DNA of 64,000 nt, taken from positions 1,264,398 through 1,328,397 of the forward strand of contig OZ251246.1 of NCBI GenBank assembly GCA_965240325.2. Reading direction: 5' to 3'. Shown here piece by piece: positions 10,851-21,351 of the stretch; within the stretch, counting starts at the first letter, position 1; every line of letters starts with the position of its first letter. This stretch comes from Rebecca billardiae RCC1528 (Eukaryota; Haptophyta). The position numbers were made by a program, and so were the translations under genes. The notes under the pieces were generated by a model that saw only the letters and a program-made list of their open reading frames with translations, was not told where the DNA came from and did not search any database.

Positions 10851-11459
10851 ATAAATACCGTCATTTATTATTCGCGTCAGAAAAGTACTCCCTGAGGCGC
10901 AATAGAACTCACTTACTGTATAGTGTATCCCAGAGACAAGCGTGTACATTTCCGTCTTGGATTCCATTAGATTCGCATCATCATCATTACATAAAAACAT
11001 TTTCCTGCCCATCTGATCCGGCCTGCGCGCTTTATCCGGGTCGCCCGATCAAATCTTCCCATCAACTCCCAAGTTACGTGGTCGAGAGGTTTTCAGGTTA
11101 CATACTACCTTTTTACGCGGCAGGATGGCGGCGCCGCGCACCTCGCCGCCCCGCAAGTGCGCGCGCCAGGGCCGCTACAGCATGGGCAATTCAATCACTG
11201 ACGGCTGACAGCGTGGCTTAGGAGTAGCTATAGACATCAGTTCACCTCACGGTGAATGCCTGGGCCGCGCTGGCGGCGACCTCGTCGTCGATAAGTGCCC
11301 CTCAAGTAAGCATCTTCCAGTCACTTGGCCGCGTTGTACTCGATGGCTCCCGCGCAATCATATGCGGAGAGAATCGCTTGTCTCGAGCATGCGCCGGCCT
11401 TTGCGGGTCGGAGCAAACTGCACCGACGTGCTCGGCGCGCGCTGATCGAAGACGAGGTG
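10113..11459. other. AT-rich intergenic stretch without a recognisable gene
   Basis: TATATA-rich sequence follows the sulfotransferase stop. The only structured feature is the TTA microsatellite (10794-10849), flanked by related short direct repeats (ATTATTCGCGT near 10743 and 10869). Small open frames are short and AT-composed; none is convincing. Confidence 0.6.
10794..10849. repeat. (TTA)n microsatellite
   Basis: An uninterrupted TTA/ATT run of about 18-19 units in otherwise non-coding AT-rich sequence. Confidence 0.95.
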
Positions 11460-11489
11460 CTACGACGTACGAGGCTCAGGCAATCGCAC

Positions 11490-12095
11490 GCGCACATGCA
11501 GCGCAGAGCTGTTCCAGACCTCGAAGCCGAGAATTTGTTTGCTACGACGCTGAACAGTTCGCCCCTGCACTGCTTGGTGCTACCGCTCCTCGGTGCTACC
11601 GCTCCTCGGTGCTACCGCCCCAGGAGTGATTTAGAAATGAGCGGGGGTGTGTGGGGGGGCGCAGCCCCCCCACAATGAGTCGACGGTTTGACCACTCCGC
11701 CAGCGCACATGCAGCGCAGAGTTGTTCATCCAGACCTCGACGCCGAGATATTGTTTGCTACGGCGCTGAACAGTTCGCCCCTGCACTGCTTGGTGCTACC
11801 GCTCCTCGGTGCTACCGCTCCTCGGTGCTACCGCCCCAGGAGTGATTTAGAAATGAGCGGGGGGGTGTGGGGGGGCGCAGCCCCCCCACTCACTCAATGA
11901 GTCGACGGTTTGCCACTAGGTACCACCGCCAGCGCACATGCAGCGCAGATCGCGAGTCGTTGTTCATCCAGACCTCGAAGCCGAGATATTGTTTGCTACG
12001 GCGCTGAACAGTTCGCCCCTGCACTGCTTGGTGCTACCGCTCCTCGGTGCTATCGCTCCTCGGTGCTACCGCCCCGCCCATCACTCATGCGGTGC
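11490..12095. repeat. Satellite family 1: about 216-238-bp unit, three copies
   Basis: The landmark CGCTGAACAGTTCGCCCCTG begins at 11548, 11764 and 12002, giving periods of 216 and 238 bp. Each unit holds two or three sub-repeats of GGTGCTACCGCTCCTC; the first two also hold a G-run/C-run hairpin (11641-11673, 11857-11888). The third copy is truncated. No coding capacity is supported. Confidence 0.9.
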
Positions 12096-12119
12096 CATTT
12101 AATTTATTATTAGAAAGTT

Positions 12120-13000
12120 CTGAGTGAGCGGGTGCCCGCACTGGCTGACGTGCGGGCCCGGGCGGTGTAAAGTAGTAGCGTTACCTCGTGCCCCAAAAAC
12201 CATGTAACCTGAGCCTGGATGGCAAAGCAGAGCAGGCGATGAGCCGAGCAGCAGCACTCGAGCTGGCTGGCGCGGTGGCCCAGGTGTGGTTACCTGATAC
12301 CTAGTGCCCGCAAAACCACGTAACCTGAGCCCGGATGCCAAAGCCGAGGCGGTGAGCCGAGCAGCAGCACTCGAGCTGGCTGGCGCGGTGGCCCAGGTGT
12401 GGTTACCTCGTGCCCGCAAAACCATGTAACCTGAGCCCGGATGCCAAAGCCGAGGCGGTGAGCCGAGCAGCAGCACTCGAGCTGGCTGGCGCGGTGGCCC
12501 AGGTGTGGTTACCTCGTGTCCGCAAAACCATGTAACCTGAGCCCGGATGCCAAAGCCGCAAGGCGATGAGCCGAGCAGCAGCAGTCCAGCGGGCTGGCGC
12601 GGTGGCCCAGGTGTGGTTACCTCGTGTCCGCAAAACCACGTAACCTGAGCCCGGATGCCAAAGCCGAGGCGATGAGCCGAGCAGCAGCACTCAAGCTGGC
12701 TGGCGCGGTGGCCCAGGTGTGGTTACCTCGTGTCCGCAAAACCATGTAACCTGAGCCCGGATGCCAAAGCCGAGGCGATGAGCCGAGCAGCAGCAGTCGA
12801 GCTGGCTGGCGCGGTGGCCCAGGTGTGGTTACCTCGTGTCCGCAAAACCATGTAACCTGAGCCCGGATGGTAAAGCCGAGGCGATGAGCCGAGCAGCAGC
12901 AGTCGAGCTGGCTGGCGCGGTGGCCCAGGTGTGGTTACCTCGTGCCCGCAAAACCATGTAACCTGAGCCTGGATGCCAAAGCAGAGGTGCGATGAGCAAA
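12120..13000. repeat. Satellite family 2: about 106-bp unit, eight copies
   Basis: The landmark CA(T/C)GTAACCT recurs at 12201, 12317, 12423, 12529, 12637, 12743, 12849 and 12955, so the period is 106 bp with one 116-bp and one 108-bp unit. Units share GCTGGCGCGGTGGCCCAGG and GAGCCGAGCAGCAGCA. The family is unrelated to its neighbours on either side. Confidence 0.95.
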
Positions 13001-13017
13001 TCGTCAGTGCTGAGAAC

Positions 13018-14040
13018 GAGCGGATGCATCATCAGCACAATTCCCGCCGAAAATATCGGAGCACGGCTGCAGGTCCAAAAGTCTCCGGAAAATGACGAGC
13101 AGCATAGGCACTGCTAGAAAATCCCGAAAATCCCGCCGAGAATAGTTGCTGCCTTTCTGCCGGCTTCAGATTCGCGCTGAGAAAATGAGCGGATGCATTC
13201 TTAGTTTGAATTCCCGCCGAAAATATCGGAGCACTGCTGCCAGTCCAAACGTCTCCGGAAAATGAGCGGGAGCATAGGCACTGCTAGAAAATCCCGAAAA
13301 TCCCGCCGAGAATAGTTGCTGCCTTTCTGCCGGCTTCAGATTCGCGCTGAGAAACTGAGCGGATGCATTCTTAGTTTGAATTCCCGCCAAAAATATCGGA
13401 GCACTGCTGCCAGTCCAAAAGTCTCTGGAAAATGAGCGGGAGCATAGGCTCTGCTAGAAAATCCCGCCGGAAATACTTGCTGCCTTTCTGCCGGCTTTAG
13501 AATCGCGCTGAGAAACTGAGCGGATGCATTAATAGTTTGAATTCCCGCCGAAAATATCGGAGCACTGCTGCCAGTCCAAAAGTCTGCGGAAAATGAGCGG
13601 GAGCATAGGCTCTGCTAGAAAATCCCGCCGAAAATAGTTGCTGCCTGTCTGTCGGCTTCAGATTCGCGCTGAGAAACTGAGCGGATGCATTCATAGTTTG
13701 AATTCCCGCCGAAAATATCGGAGCACTGCTCAGTCCAAAAGTCTCCGGAAAATGAGCGGGAGCATAGGCTGTGCTAGAAAATCCCGCTGAAAATAGTTGC
13801 TGCCTGTCTGTCGGCTTCAGATCCGCGCTGAGAAACTGAGCGGATGCACCCTCAGCGCAGATTCCCGCCGAAAATATCGGAGCACTACTGCCAGTCCAGA
13901 AGTCTCCGGAAATGAGCGGGAGCATAGGCACTGCTAGAAAATCCCGCCGAAAATAGCCGCTGTCTTTTTGCAAGCCTCAAATCCGCGCTGAGAAACTGAG
14001 CGGATGCATTATCAGTTTAAATTCCCGCCGAAAATATCGG
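13018..14040. repeat. Satellite family 3: about 160-169-bp unit, six to seven copies
   Basis: The landmark GAGCGGATGCAT recurs at about 13018, 13187, 13356, 13519, 13679, 13838 and 13999. Units share ATTCCCGCCGAAAATATCGG and the trinucleotide-rich box AAAATCCCGCCGAAAATA. The array stops at about 14040, where sequence becomes AT-rich. Confidence 0.95.
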
Positions 14041-14949
14041 GCTGCTACCTGGCGAACGATGCTTGCGCGCACGTGAGTTGCTCTACTGTGTAACCATTTT
14101 ACTGAGCAACCGCCGCAATCGAAACGCATTTCTCTCGCAAATGATTAATGAACATGCGCGCGTCACGCGCGTGCTCGTCGCTATCGTCAAGCTGAATATT
14201 CCATATTTTTTATTCTCCATATTCTCAATATTCTCATTCTCTCATTTTCTCATTTTTTCTTTTTTTCATTTTCTCATTAACTGATAAATTATTATATTCG
14301 AAATTGTTTTCATTATTCTCAATTATTCTCATCATTCTCAACTATTCTCTATATTCTCATTACTGTGAGTATAAAATTTGAGTATAAAATTAACAAGTAA
14401 ATATTCCAAATATGCACATATATATATTCTTAAATACGTTATTTCAAACTAGCAGAGGCTACTACAGCAGCGCTTTGTTTTTTAAAAATATATCAACGGC
14501 CCGCCATACAATAAAAGTATATATATATATACGTATATATAATATATACTTTCCACTTGTCATCCGATAAATATGTGCAATAAGGGGATACCTTTATTAA
14601 TGAAAATATTTTATAATTGAAGCTAGGGCGTTCCACGCTCTAAATAGGGGAAAGGGGTACATCACGCTGGATCTGTAGCTGAAATGCGTACCCCTTTAGA
14701 GCTGTTGGCACGACTCCTCAACCTCCTCCGCGGACGAGTGCCGGACGACGGCCCGAGCCAGATGCCGGCCGGCACGGGCATCCGCGCCATCCCGACCGCG
14801 ACAGTCGTCGGCTCGTCATCATGCGTCTCTCTGCAGGATCCCGCAGGGTTCTCCGCCTCGGCAAGACCGCCCACTCGTCCAGAGCGCCGAGTCGGACGCC
14901 CGGCGGAGCTCTTCAGGAAGCGCGCGGTTCATGAGGAGCTGCGGGTGCG
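14041..14949. other. AT-rich low-complexity stretch and 3' flank of the reductase gene
   Basis: 14190-14350 is a run of degenerate TATTCTCATTCTC sequence and 14519-14549 is a (TA)n run. A 10-bp inverted pair (AAAGGGGTAC near 14651 and GTACCCCTTT near 14688) could form a small hairpin. No gene is supported here. Confidence 0.6.
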
Positions 14950-15930
14950 CTACTGGCGCAGCAGGCCCTCGGCGATGCGGCTCACCGCGCCCTCGTCCGC
15001 ACCCTCGCGGTGCGCGAAGTAGACCTCGGTGCTCAGCCGCGGCGTGGCGCCGAGCGTGGCGCACGCGCGCTCGAGCGCCTCGCTCCACTCGTCGACCATC
15101 CCGCCGCGGCCCACGAGGTGGAAGTGGCACTCGGCCAGGCTGACGCCCGCGGCGCGCAGCTCGGCGGCGATCAGCGCGGGCGCGCACGCGTCCAGCCGGC
15201 CGGCGGACGCGCGCTCGGCGTCGGCGGCGGTGCCGGCGGCGCTGAGGCACGCGCGCCACTCGAAGCGCGGCGTGCCGTCCGGCGCGGCGCCCGCGCCGTG
15301 CGCGATGTCGTCGAGCTCCTCCGCGCACACCACGTCGCCCGGCTCTCTGTAGCCGGCGAACAGCCGCACGGGCGGGGGCAGCACGCCCGCGGGCGCGCGC
15401 CACGCGGCGGCGCACTGCTCGACGAAGCCGAGCTGCGGGCCGACGCCCACGCCGGTGGACAGCAGGAACACGCGCTTGCACCCCTCCCACGCCACGCCCT
15501 CGAAGATGGGCGTGCTGAAGCGGCCGCCGAACGCGAGGCTGGAGAAGGGCTCGAGGCCCTCCAGCAGCTGGCTCTTCCGCGTACCGCCGGCCGGCGTGGC
15601 GTGCTCGGGCGCGAACTCGGGCGGCTCGCCGGCGATCACGCGATAGATCACGTCCACCGCCCGCGCGTCGCGGTCGAAGCGCGTGACCGTGTACGGCCCG
15701 CGCCTGGGCGTGCCGTCCGCGTCGGTCGGCTCGAGCGCGAGCACGTGCCCGGGCGCGTACTCGAGCTCGACGCCGTCGGGGGCGGCGACGCGCACGAGGC
15801 GCGAGCGGCCGTTGGGGCAGACGGCCGCCGTGCAGACCACGCGCCCGACGTGCATCGTGTACGACGGCGGCGGCGCCGCCATGCCGCACAGCGCCGCCGC
15901 GAGCCACGCGCACGCCGAGGGCGCGACCAT
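14950..15930 (-). CDS. FNR-fold FAD/NAD(P)H oxidoreductase with N-terminal targeting sequence
   Basis: Single exon of 326 residues from the ATG at 15930. Residues 1-20 look like a signal or transit peptide (MVAPSACAWLAAALCGMAA). The rest fits the ferredoxin-NADP reductase fold: a beta-barrel with the flavin-binding pattern RGPYTVTR (77-84, compare R-x-Y-S/T), a nucleotide-binding turn STGVGVGP (158-165, compare ATGTGIAP), and a late GRGGMVDEW (274-282, compare G.P.MV). A C-terminal aromatic (EVYFAHREG) resembles the bacterial-type FNR tail, where an aromatic stacks on the flavin. No iron-sulfur or flavodoxin domain is present. Substrate unknown; a plastid or secretory ferredoxin/flavodoxin reductase-like role is possible. 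The frame is intact. Confidence 0.75.
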   Translation of the reverse strand: MVAPSACAWLAAALCGMAAPPPSYTMHVGRVVCTAAVCPNGRSRLVRVAAPDGVELEYAPGHVLALEPTDADGTPRRGPYTVTRFDRDARAVDVIYRVIAGEPPEFAPEHATPAGGTRKSQLLEGLEPFSSLAFGGRFSTPIFEGVAWEGCKRVFLLSTGVGVGPQLGFVEQCAAAWRAPAGVLPPPVRLFAGYREPGDVVCAEELDDIAHGAGAAPDGTPRFEWRACLSAAGTAADAERASAGRLDACAPALIAAELRAAGVSLAECHFHLVGRGGMVDEWSEALERACATLGATPRLSTEVYFAHREGADEGAVSRIAEGLLRQ

Positions 15931-16636
15931 ACTGTGTCGATCGTGATTCGTCTCGCGCGCGCGCCTTGCTGTGCAGCGCCCCGCGCCCGCGGGAATTCGT
16001 CGTCGGATTCCGGACCATTTGTCCATTTCCCGCGCGCGCTTTCAGTTGTGGCTTGTGCCGAGCGAGCACCGCCGTCGGCATTCGGCCGTCCGGTGCCTCT
16101 ATCAGCTCACACGCTTCACAGGCGACCCAGCAGCGCGGCAGGCTGGCTCGGACGAGCCGGCGGCAGCTGCCACTGCCACTACTGATCGATCGACTACTGA
16201 CCGATCGCCGCACGTGTCACTGTGCATGGGCTGATCCCAATCCGGCGCGCGGCTCTGAGCGCGGCCCCTGCAGGGCTGCAGTCCGTGACGGCTGAGAAGT
16301 CTCCGGGACGAGTGCCAGAGAATCAAGTTAGGTCGCGCAGGCATGCGCAACTGCGGACGGCCCTCGGGCCGCCGTGGCCTCCGCGCCGCCGGCCGCACTC
16401 GGCATGCCGTGTGTACACATGCCGCCCGGTGCCGCCGCGTCAGCCCGAGGCGGCGCGGGGCGGCGCGCTGGACCACGCTGGCACAGCACGCGCGGCCACC
16501 CCGCGCTCCGCTCGCCCCGCAGCCGACCGCCCGCGGCGCCGGCGCGGCCCGCCCCTGCGCGGCGCGGACGGCGCGCGGGGGCGGCGCGCGCTCGCGCGCC
16601 GCCGCCGCCGCGCCGCCGGCCGCGTCGGCGCGCGCG
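15931..16636. other. Intergenic region upstream of the reductase gene
   Basis: 706 bp between two minus-strand genes: the 5' flank of the FNR-like gene and the 3' flank of the cold-shock gene. It holds TCGATCGA-type short palindromes near 16180-16205 but no gene, RNA or clear promoter element that I can support. Confidence 0.5.
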
Positions 16637-17227
16637 TCAGTAGCCGTACGCGCCGCCGCCGCCGCCGCGCCGGCCGCCGCCGGCCGCGGCTGCAGCGCCG
16701 TACGCGAGCGCGGACGCGCCGTACGCGACGCCGCCGTCCACCGGGCTGCCGGGGAAGGCGTGCGCGAGGCCGAGCGCGTACGCGCCGTTGCCGCCGGCCG
16801 CGACGGGCCCCGGCGCGCTCGGCGCGCGCGCGCCCGCCCCGTACCCGTACCCCGCGGCGACGGCGGCGAGCTGCGCGGGCTGCAGGCCGGCGGGCGCGAG
16901 GCCGGGCTGCTGCGCGCTGAACGGCGCGGGCGGCGCGCCGTACGCGCCGTACGCGCCGAGCGCGTAGCCGCCCTGCGCGGCGCCGGCGCCCTGCGCGGCG
17001 AGGAAGCCCGCCGCCGCGCGCGCCGCGCCCGCCGCGCCGTACGGCCCGCCGTGCGCCGGCGCGGGCGCCGGGATGAACATGGCGCCGAGGCCGCCGAGGC
17101 CGCCCAGCCCGCTCAGCGCGCCGCCGCCCGCGCCGCCGAGCGCGCCGTGCGCGCCGGCGAGGCCGAGGGCGGCGGCGTTGGCCGCGCCGCCGCCGCCCGC
17201 GCCGCCGCGCGCGCCCGCGCCCCCGCC

Positions 17228-17271
<44 letters not shown>

Positions 17272-17809
17272 CCCGGTGCGCGCGGATCGGCCTGCCGGCG
17301 GGCGCGGTCACCTTGGTCGCGCGCCGCTTGCCGCTGTCGCCGTCGGGCGCGGCGGCGTACTCGACGGCCTCGCCGACGGTGAGCGCGCGGAAGCCGACGG
17401 CGTGGATAACCGACTGGTGCACGAAGATGTCATCGCCGCCGTCCGCCGGCGTGATGAAGCCGAACCCCTTGTCCGCGCGCCAGCGCGCGACCACGCCGGT
17501 CGAGCGCGCCTCGCCCGCCGCCCACAGCCCGGGCAGCTTGGAGCCGTCGGGCGCGGTGACCGAGGCGGCGCGCGCGCGGCCGTTCTCCTCGTGCGTGAGC
17601 TCGTACCGCACCGCCTCGCCCGCCGTGAGGCAGCGGAAGCCGTCCATCTTGAGCGCCGACTGGTGCACAAACACGTCGGCCGCGGCGGGCGCGCCCGCGT
17701 CCGCGTCGCTGCCCGGCGCGCCCTCCGCGGCGGCGGGGGCGGCGTCGCGCGGCGTGATGAAGCCAAAGCCCTTCTGCAGGTTCCAGCGCTTCACGATCCC
17801 CTCGGGCAT
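16637..17809 (-). CDS. Tandem cold-shock-domain RNA-binding protein with Gly/Ala-rich tail
   Basis: 390 residues from the ATG at 17809, placed directly before the first domain (MPEGIVKRWNLQKGFGFITP). CSD1 spans residues about 3-87 with RNP1 KGFGFI and RNP2 DVFVHQS; CSD1 carries an Ala/Gly insert (residues 22-44) between the two motifs. CSD2 spans about 103-168 with KGFGFITP and DIFVHQS. After residue 180 come a poly-Gly run coded by a GGC/CCG repeat (17221-17272) and a Gly/Ala/Tyr-rich tail ending GGAYGY, like plant GRP2-type proteins. Family role: single-stranded RNA/DNA binding, RNA chaperone or translational control. No introns needed. It is divergently arranged with the coiled-coil gene at 18242. 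Confidence 0.92.
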
Positions 17810-18241
17810 GGCGGCTCGGGCGCGGGGTCGGGCTGGGCTGCGCGCGTGCGAGGACGGCCGAGTTCGCAACGCGAGCGCTTTAGCAAAGGCCCGTTCACGT
17901 GGCCCCAGCTGGGTCCGTCCACGCCGGGTCTTTTGCGCAGCCGAGCTCCAATCGGGACCGCCTGGACCGCCACCCTGAAAGCTACTGGGGCGCGGCAGTG
18001 AGTACCGTATGATACGGTTGAGGGAGTTGCACGCCCCCTATGTTCAATATGTGATGCGGGTATGAAGAGAGCCGTCAAGCTCATCGGCCCAACCGGACTC
18101 GAGCTTCCGGACCAACGCGGAAAACCCGCCGACGATGATGAAAAACAGCGCACAAAGCCGAACAGAAAAGTAAGCAAGCCTGCCGACTGACGATCGTCGG
18201 CCTGTGCTGCAGCAAGGAGGCCGCGACCGACGCGCGCACCC
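17810..18241. promoter_or_regulatory. Divergent intergenic region between cold-shock and coiled-coil genes
   Basis: 432 bp shared between two divergently transcribed genes, so it should contain both promoters. No TATA box or other defined element is clear; the central part (17990-18200) is less GC-rich than the flanks. Confidence 0.4.
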
Positions 18242-19176
18242 ATGCCGGCGGCAAGCGGAGCGTCCAAATCGTCCGCGCGGCGCGAGGCGGACGCGGTGCC
18301 GGTCGATCTCTTCGCCGGCGAGCTGCGCATCACCAAGGCGCAGCTCAACGGTGCGCGCGCGCGCGACCGCCCGGCGACCGCCACGCGGCCCGGCCGAGCG
18401 CGCGCGTGGCGCCCAGCCGACGCGCGCGGCGCCCTCTCCGCGCGCGGCGCGCGCGCGCGCGCGCAGCCGTCTCCGAGCTGCACGCGTCGATCCAGGCGAT
18501 CTCGCGCAGCGCGCGCCGGCGCGGCGGCTCCGCGCACGCCGGCCCGTCCGACGAGGAGGCGGGCGCCGCGTTCGAGGCGCACGTGCACGCGGTGCTCACG
18601 CGGCTCGAGGCGAGCGCGGCGGGCGGCGGCGGGCAGGGCTCGCCGCCCAAGCCGAGCGCGTCGCCGCTCGCCGTGCTCGAGGCGCAGCACGAGCTGCTCG
18701 GCTTCCTCGACGGCGAGTACCTCGGCGCGCTGCGCCAGCTGCCGCTGCCGGCCGCGTGCCTGCCCGCGCTCGCCGCGCTGCAGCGCGCGCACGCCGGGCT
18801 GTTCCACGCGTGCACGCAGGTGGCGGTGGAGGTGCACGCGACGCAGGCGAAGCGTATCACGCAGCTCGAGGAGGAGCGGCGCGCCGCCGAGCAGGAGTGC
18901 TCGCAGCTCCTCCTCGCCGCCGAGGCGCTCGAGAGTCAGCTCGCGGACGCGCGCGCCCAGGCCGCGGAGGCGCGCCGCGAGGCGGAGGAGGCCAAGGAGG
19001 TGGCGCAGGCGCACAAGGACGCGGCCGCCGCGGCGGAGGTGGCGCGGGACGAGCACGAGCGCAACGCCGCGCTCGCTCGCGCCGCCGCCGCCGCGCGCGG
19101 CGCCGCGCTCCCGCGCGCGCCGCCGGCGCGCGGCGCGTCGCACGACGCGGCGGCCGGCGGCGGCGGCGGCGCAGAC

Positions 19177-19217
<41 letters not shown>

Positions 19218-20952
19218 CGGCGCCGACGGCGCGCCGTCGGCGGCGACGACGCCCGCGACGCCCGCGCCCGCCGGTGGCGCGCCCGGCGCGCCGCCCGCCG
19301 CCGGCCCGCCGCGCTCGGCCGGCGCCGCCGGCGGCGGGCGCGGCGGCGGGCGCGTCGCGGGCGGGCCGCTCGGCGGGCGGCGCGCGGGCGGCGGCCGGCC
19401 CTCGTCCGCGGGCGGCTCCAAGCGCTCGCCCGCGGTGCGCGCGCTGACGGTGGCGGAGACGCGCGAGCTGATCGCGCAGCTGATGGCGTCGAAGGCGCAC
19501 GCCGACGCGCGCGCCGACGCGCAGCGCCTCCCGCGCGAGACCCTCGCCACGCACGTCGCCTCGCACCTGACCACCAAGTACGGGCTGCGGCCGCTGATCG
19601 CAGAGTGGGCGGCCGCGCTCGGCGCCGCCGTGCGCGCGTACGCGGACGAGGACGCGGACGTGGGCGCGTTCGGCGCGATGCTGGAGGGCGAGGTGGACGA
19701 GGGGTACTGGGAGATGCACGTCGGCGCGAAGGAGATCGTCGCCGACCTGCTCCGCGTCTACCTCAAGGGCAAGCACCCGCTGAAGCCCGAGGCCGAGGTG
19801 GCGCGGCTGTGCGCGCTGCGCGTGGCGGACGCGGAGCCGCTCGAGGAGGACGAGTGGCAGGACGTCGTGCGGTACATGCACGCGCACGCGGAGGCGCTCA
19901 CGCTCACGCACGCGATCAAGGAGGGCGTGCGCGCCAAGCGCGCCGCCGACGCGCGCGCCGCCGCCGCCGCCGCCGCCGCCGGCCGCGGCGGCGGCGGCGG
20001 CGCGCGCGCGCGCGGGCCGCTGTCGGCGCGAGACGCGGCGCTGGCGGCGGGCGCGGACGACGGCTCGCTCGGCGCGCGCGCGCTCGCGCTCAAGCAGGCG
20101 CGCGCGCCGGCGGACATGCGCGTGCCCTACTCGGTGGTGCTGCAGACCATCCTCGCCTTCCAGCTGCACCAGCACCGCCGCTTCCTCGCGCCCTTCGTCG
20201 AGCTGTTCCGCGCGGCGGACGGCGACGGCGCCGGCGTGCTGGACGAGGCCGGGCTGCGCGCGCTCGCGTGCCGGGTGGACGGCGGCAAGGACGAGGCGGA
20301 GCTGCGCGCGATGCTGGGGCGCGCGGACCCGCACAACCTCGGCGTGTTCACCTTCTCGCAGGCGGTCGCCGCGCTCGCCGGCGAGATCGTCTCCATGTGC
20401 GCGATGCGGGGGCGCGCGCCCTCGCCGCGCCGCGCGCCGCGCGCCGCTCGCGCGCGCGCACGCGCTCACGCGCCGCGCGCCGCGCCCGCACCCGCGCCGC
20501 GCGCGCCGCGCAGGGTGACGGGCACGGACGGCGGCGGCAGCGGCGCGGGCGGCGTGCGCGCGCCGGGCAGCAGCTGGCCCGCGCTGCCCAGCTCGCCCGT
20601 CTCGCGCGCGCCCGCGGGCGGCGCCGACGCGCGCGGCGCGCGCGCGTGGGCGCGCGTGGGCGGCGCCGCGGCGGGCGCGTACGAGGGCTACCGCGCGGAG
20701 TGGCACGCGCACGGGCTGAGGGCGCTCTCGCTCGACGAGCTGCACGCGGAGGCGGCGCAGCCGGACGGGCTGGTGGGCCGGGCGAACGAGCTGCGCGCGC
20801 TCGCGCCCGCCGCCGCGGCGATCTACCGGCAGCACGCGGGCAGCGCGGCCGCGCACGGGCCGGTGGTCGTGCCAGGCAAGCCGAGCGCCGCGCTGCGCGC
20901 GCTCGCGCGCGTGCACCCCGAGGTGGTCGCGCTCGGCGAGCCGGGCGCGTGA
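18242..20952 (+). CDS. Coiled-coil protein with degenerate EF-hand pair (2-3 exons), possible ciliary-type protein
   Basis: Exon 1 is 18242-18350 (MPAASGASKSSARREADA...), intron 18351-18466 (GTGCGCG...GCGCAG), exon 2 from 18467 in phase, giving about 864 residues. A coiled coil spans about residues 160-245 (ITQLEEERRAAEQEC...). After an Ala/Gly/Pro-rich linker comes a conserved-looking block LATHVASHLTTKYGLRPLIA (near 19546-19600), continuing to VDEGYWEMHVGAKEIVADLL. Residues about 595-650 look like an EF-hand pair (FRAADGDGAGVLDEAGL and DPHNLGVFTFSQ), but position 12 lacks Glu in both loops, so calcium binding is doubtful. The 'KYGL' block followed by EF-hands is reminiscent of flagellar/ciliary coiled-coil proteins; that link is weak inference. 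A second in-frame intron at 20397-20513 is likely. Confidence 0.7.
20397..20513 (+). other. Candidate in-frame intron (117 nt) in the coiled-coil gene
   Basis: Donor GTGCGCG and acceptor CCGCGCAG match the first intron of the gene in sequence and size (116 nt). The segment encodes only Arg/Ala/Pro low complexity. Removing it keeps frame, because 117 is a multiple of 3 and it holds no stop codon. Confidence 0.55.
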
Positions 20953-21351
20953 CGGCGCGAGCGAGGCGTGCGCCGCGTGGACGGATGGCGACGCCCGGCT
21001 CAGCGCCGCGCGCGGGGCGGCGGGGCGGCGGGGAGCCGCTGGCAGCGGTGCCGCGGCCGGGTGGGCCGTGGGCGGTGCGTGCACTCTCAACTCCGAACTC
21101 GTGTGTGTGGTCCGGGGCCTGTCGTGATCGAGCCGCTTTGATGATCAGTGATCAGTGATCAACAAAAAACGGAGCGAGATTCGCATACTGTATGTGTATG
21201 GCAACGGCATAGGCCCCGTCACATACGGTAACAGTATGCAGCTTGACTGAAATAGTCAATGACTGACCCGACCGCTCGCCGACCAGCCCGCCCCGGCCGG
21301 CGCGGGGGGGCTGAGTAACGTACGCCGGTAGGGGCGAGCGAGTGCGCAACC
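20953..21351. other. Intergenic region upstream of the Pro-rich gene
   Basis: 399 bp between two plus-strand genes. It contains overlapping TGATCA palindromes (21139-21162) and a lower-GC stretch with ATACTGTATG/CATACGG repeats; no gene is seen. Confidence 0.5.
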
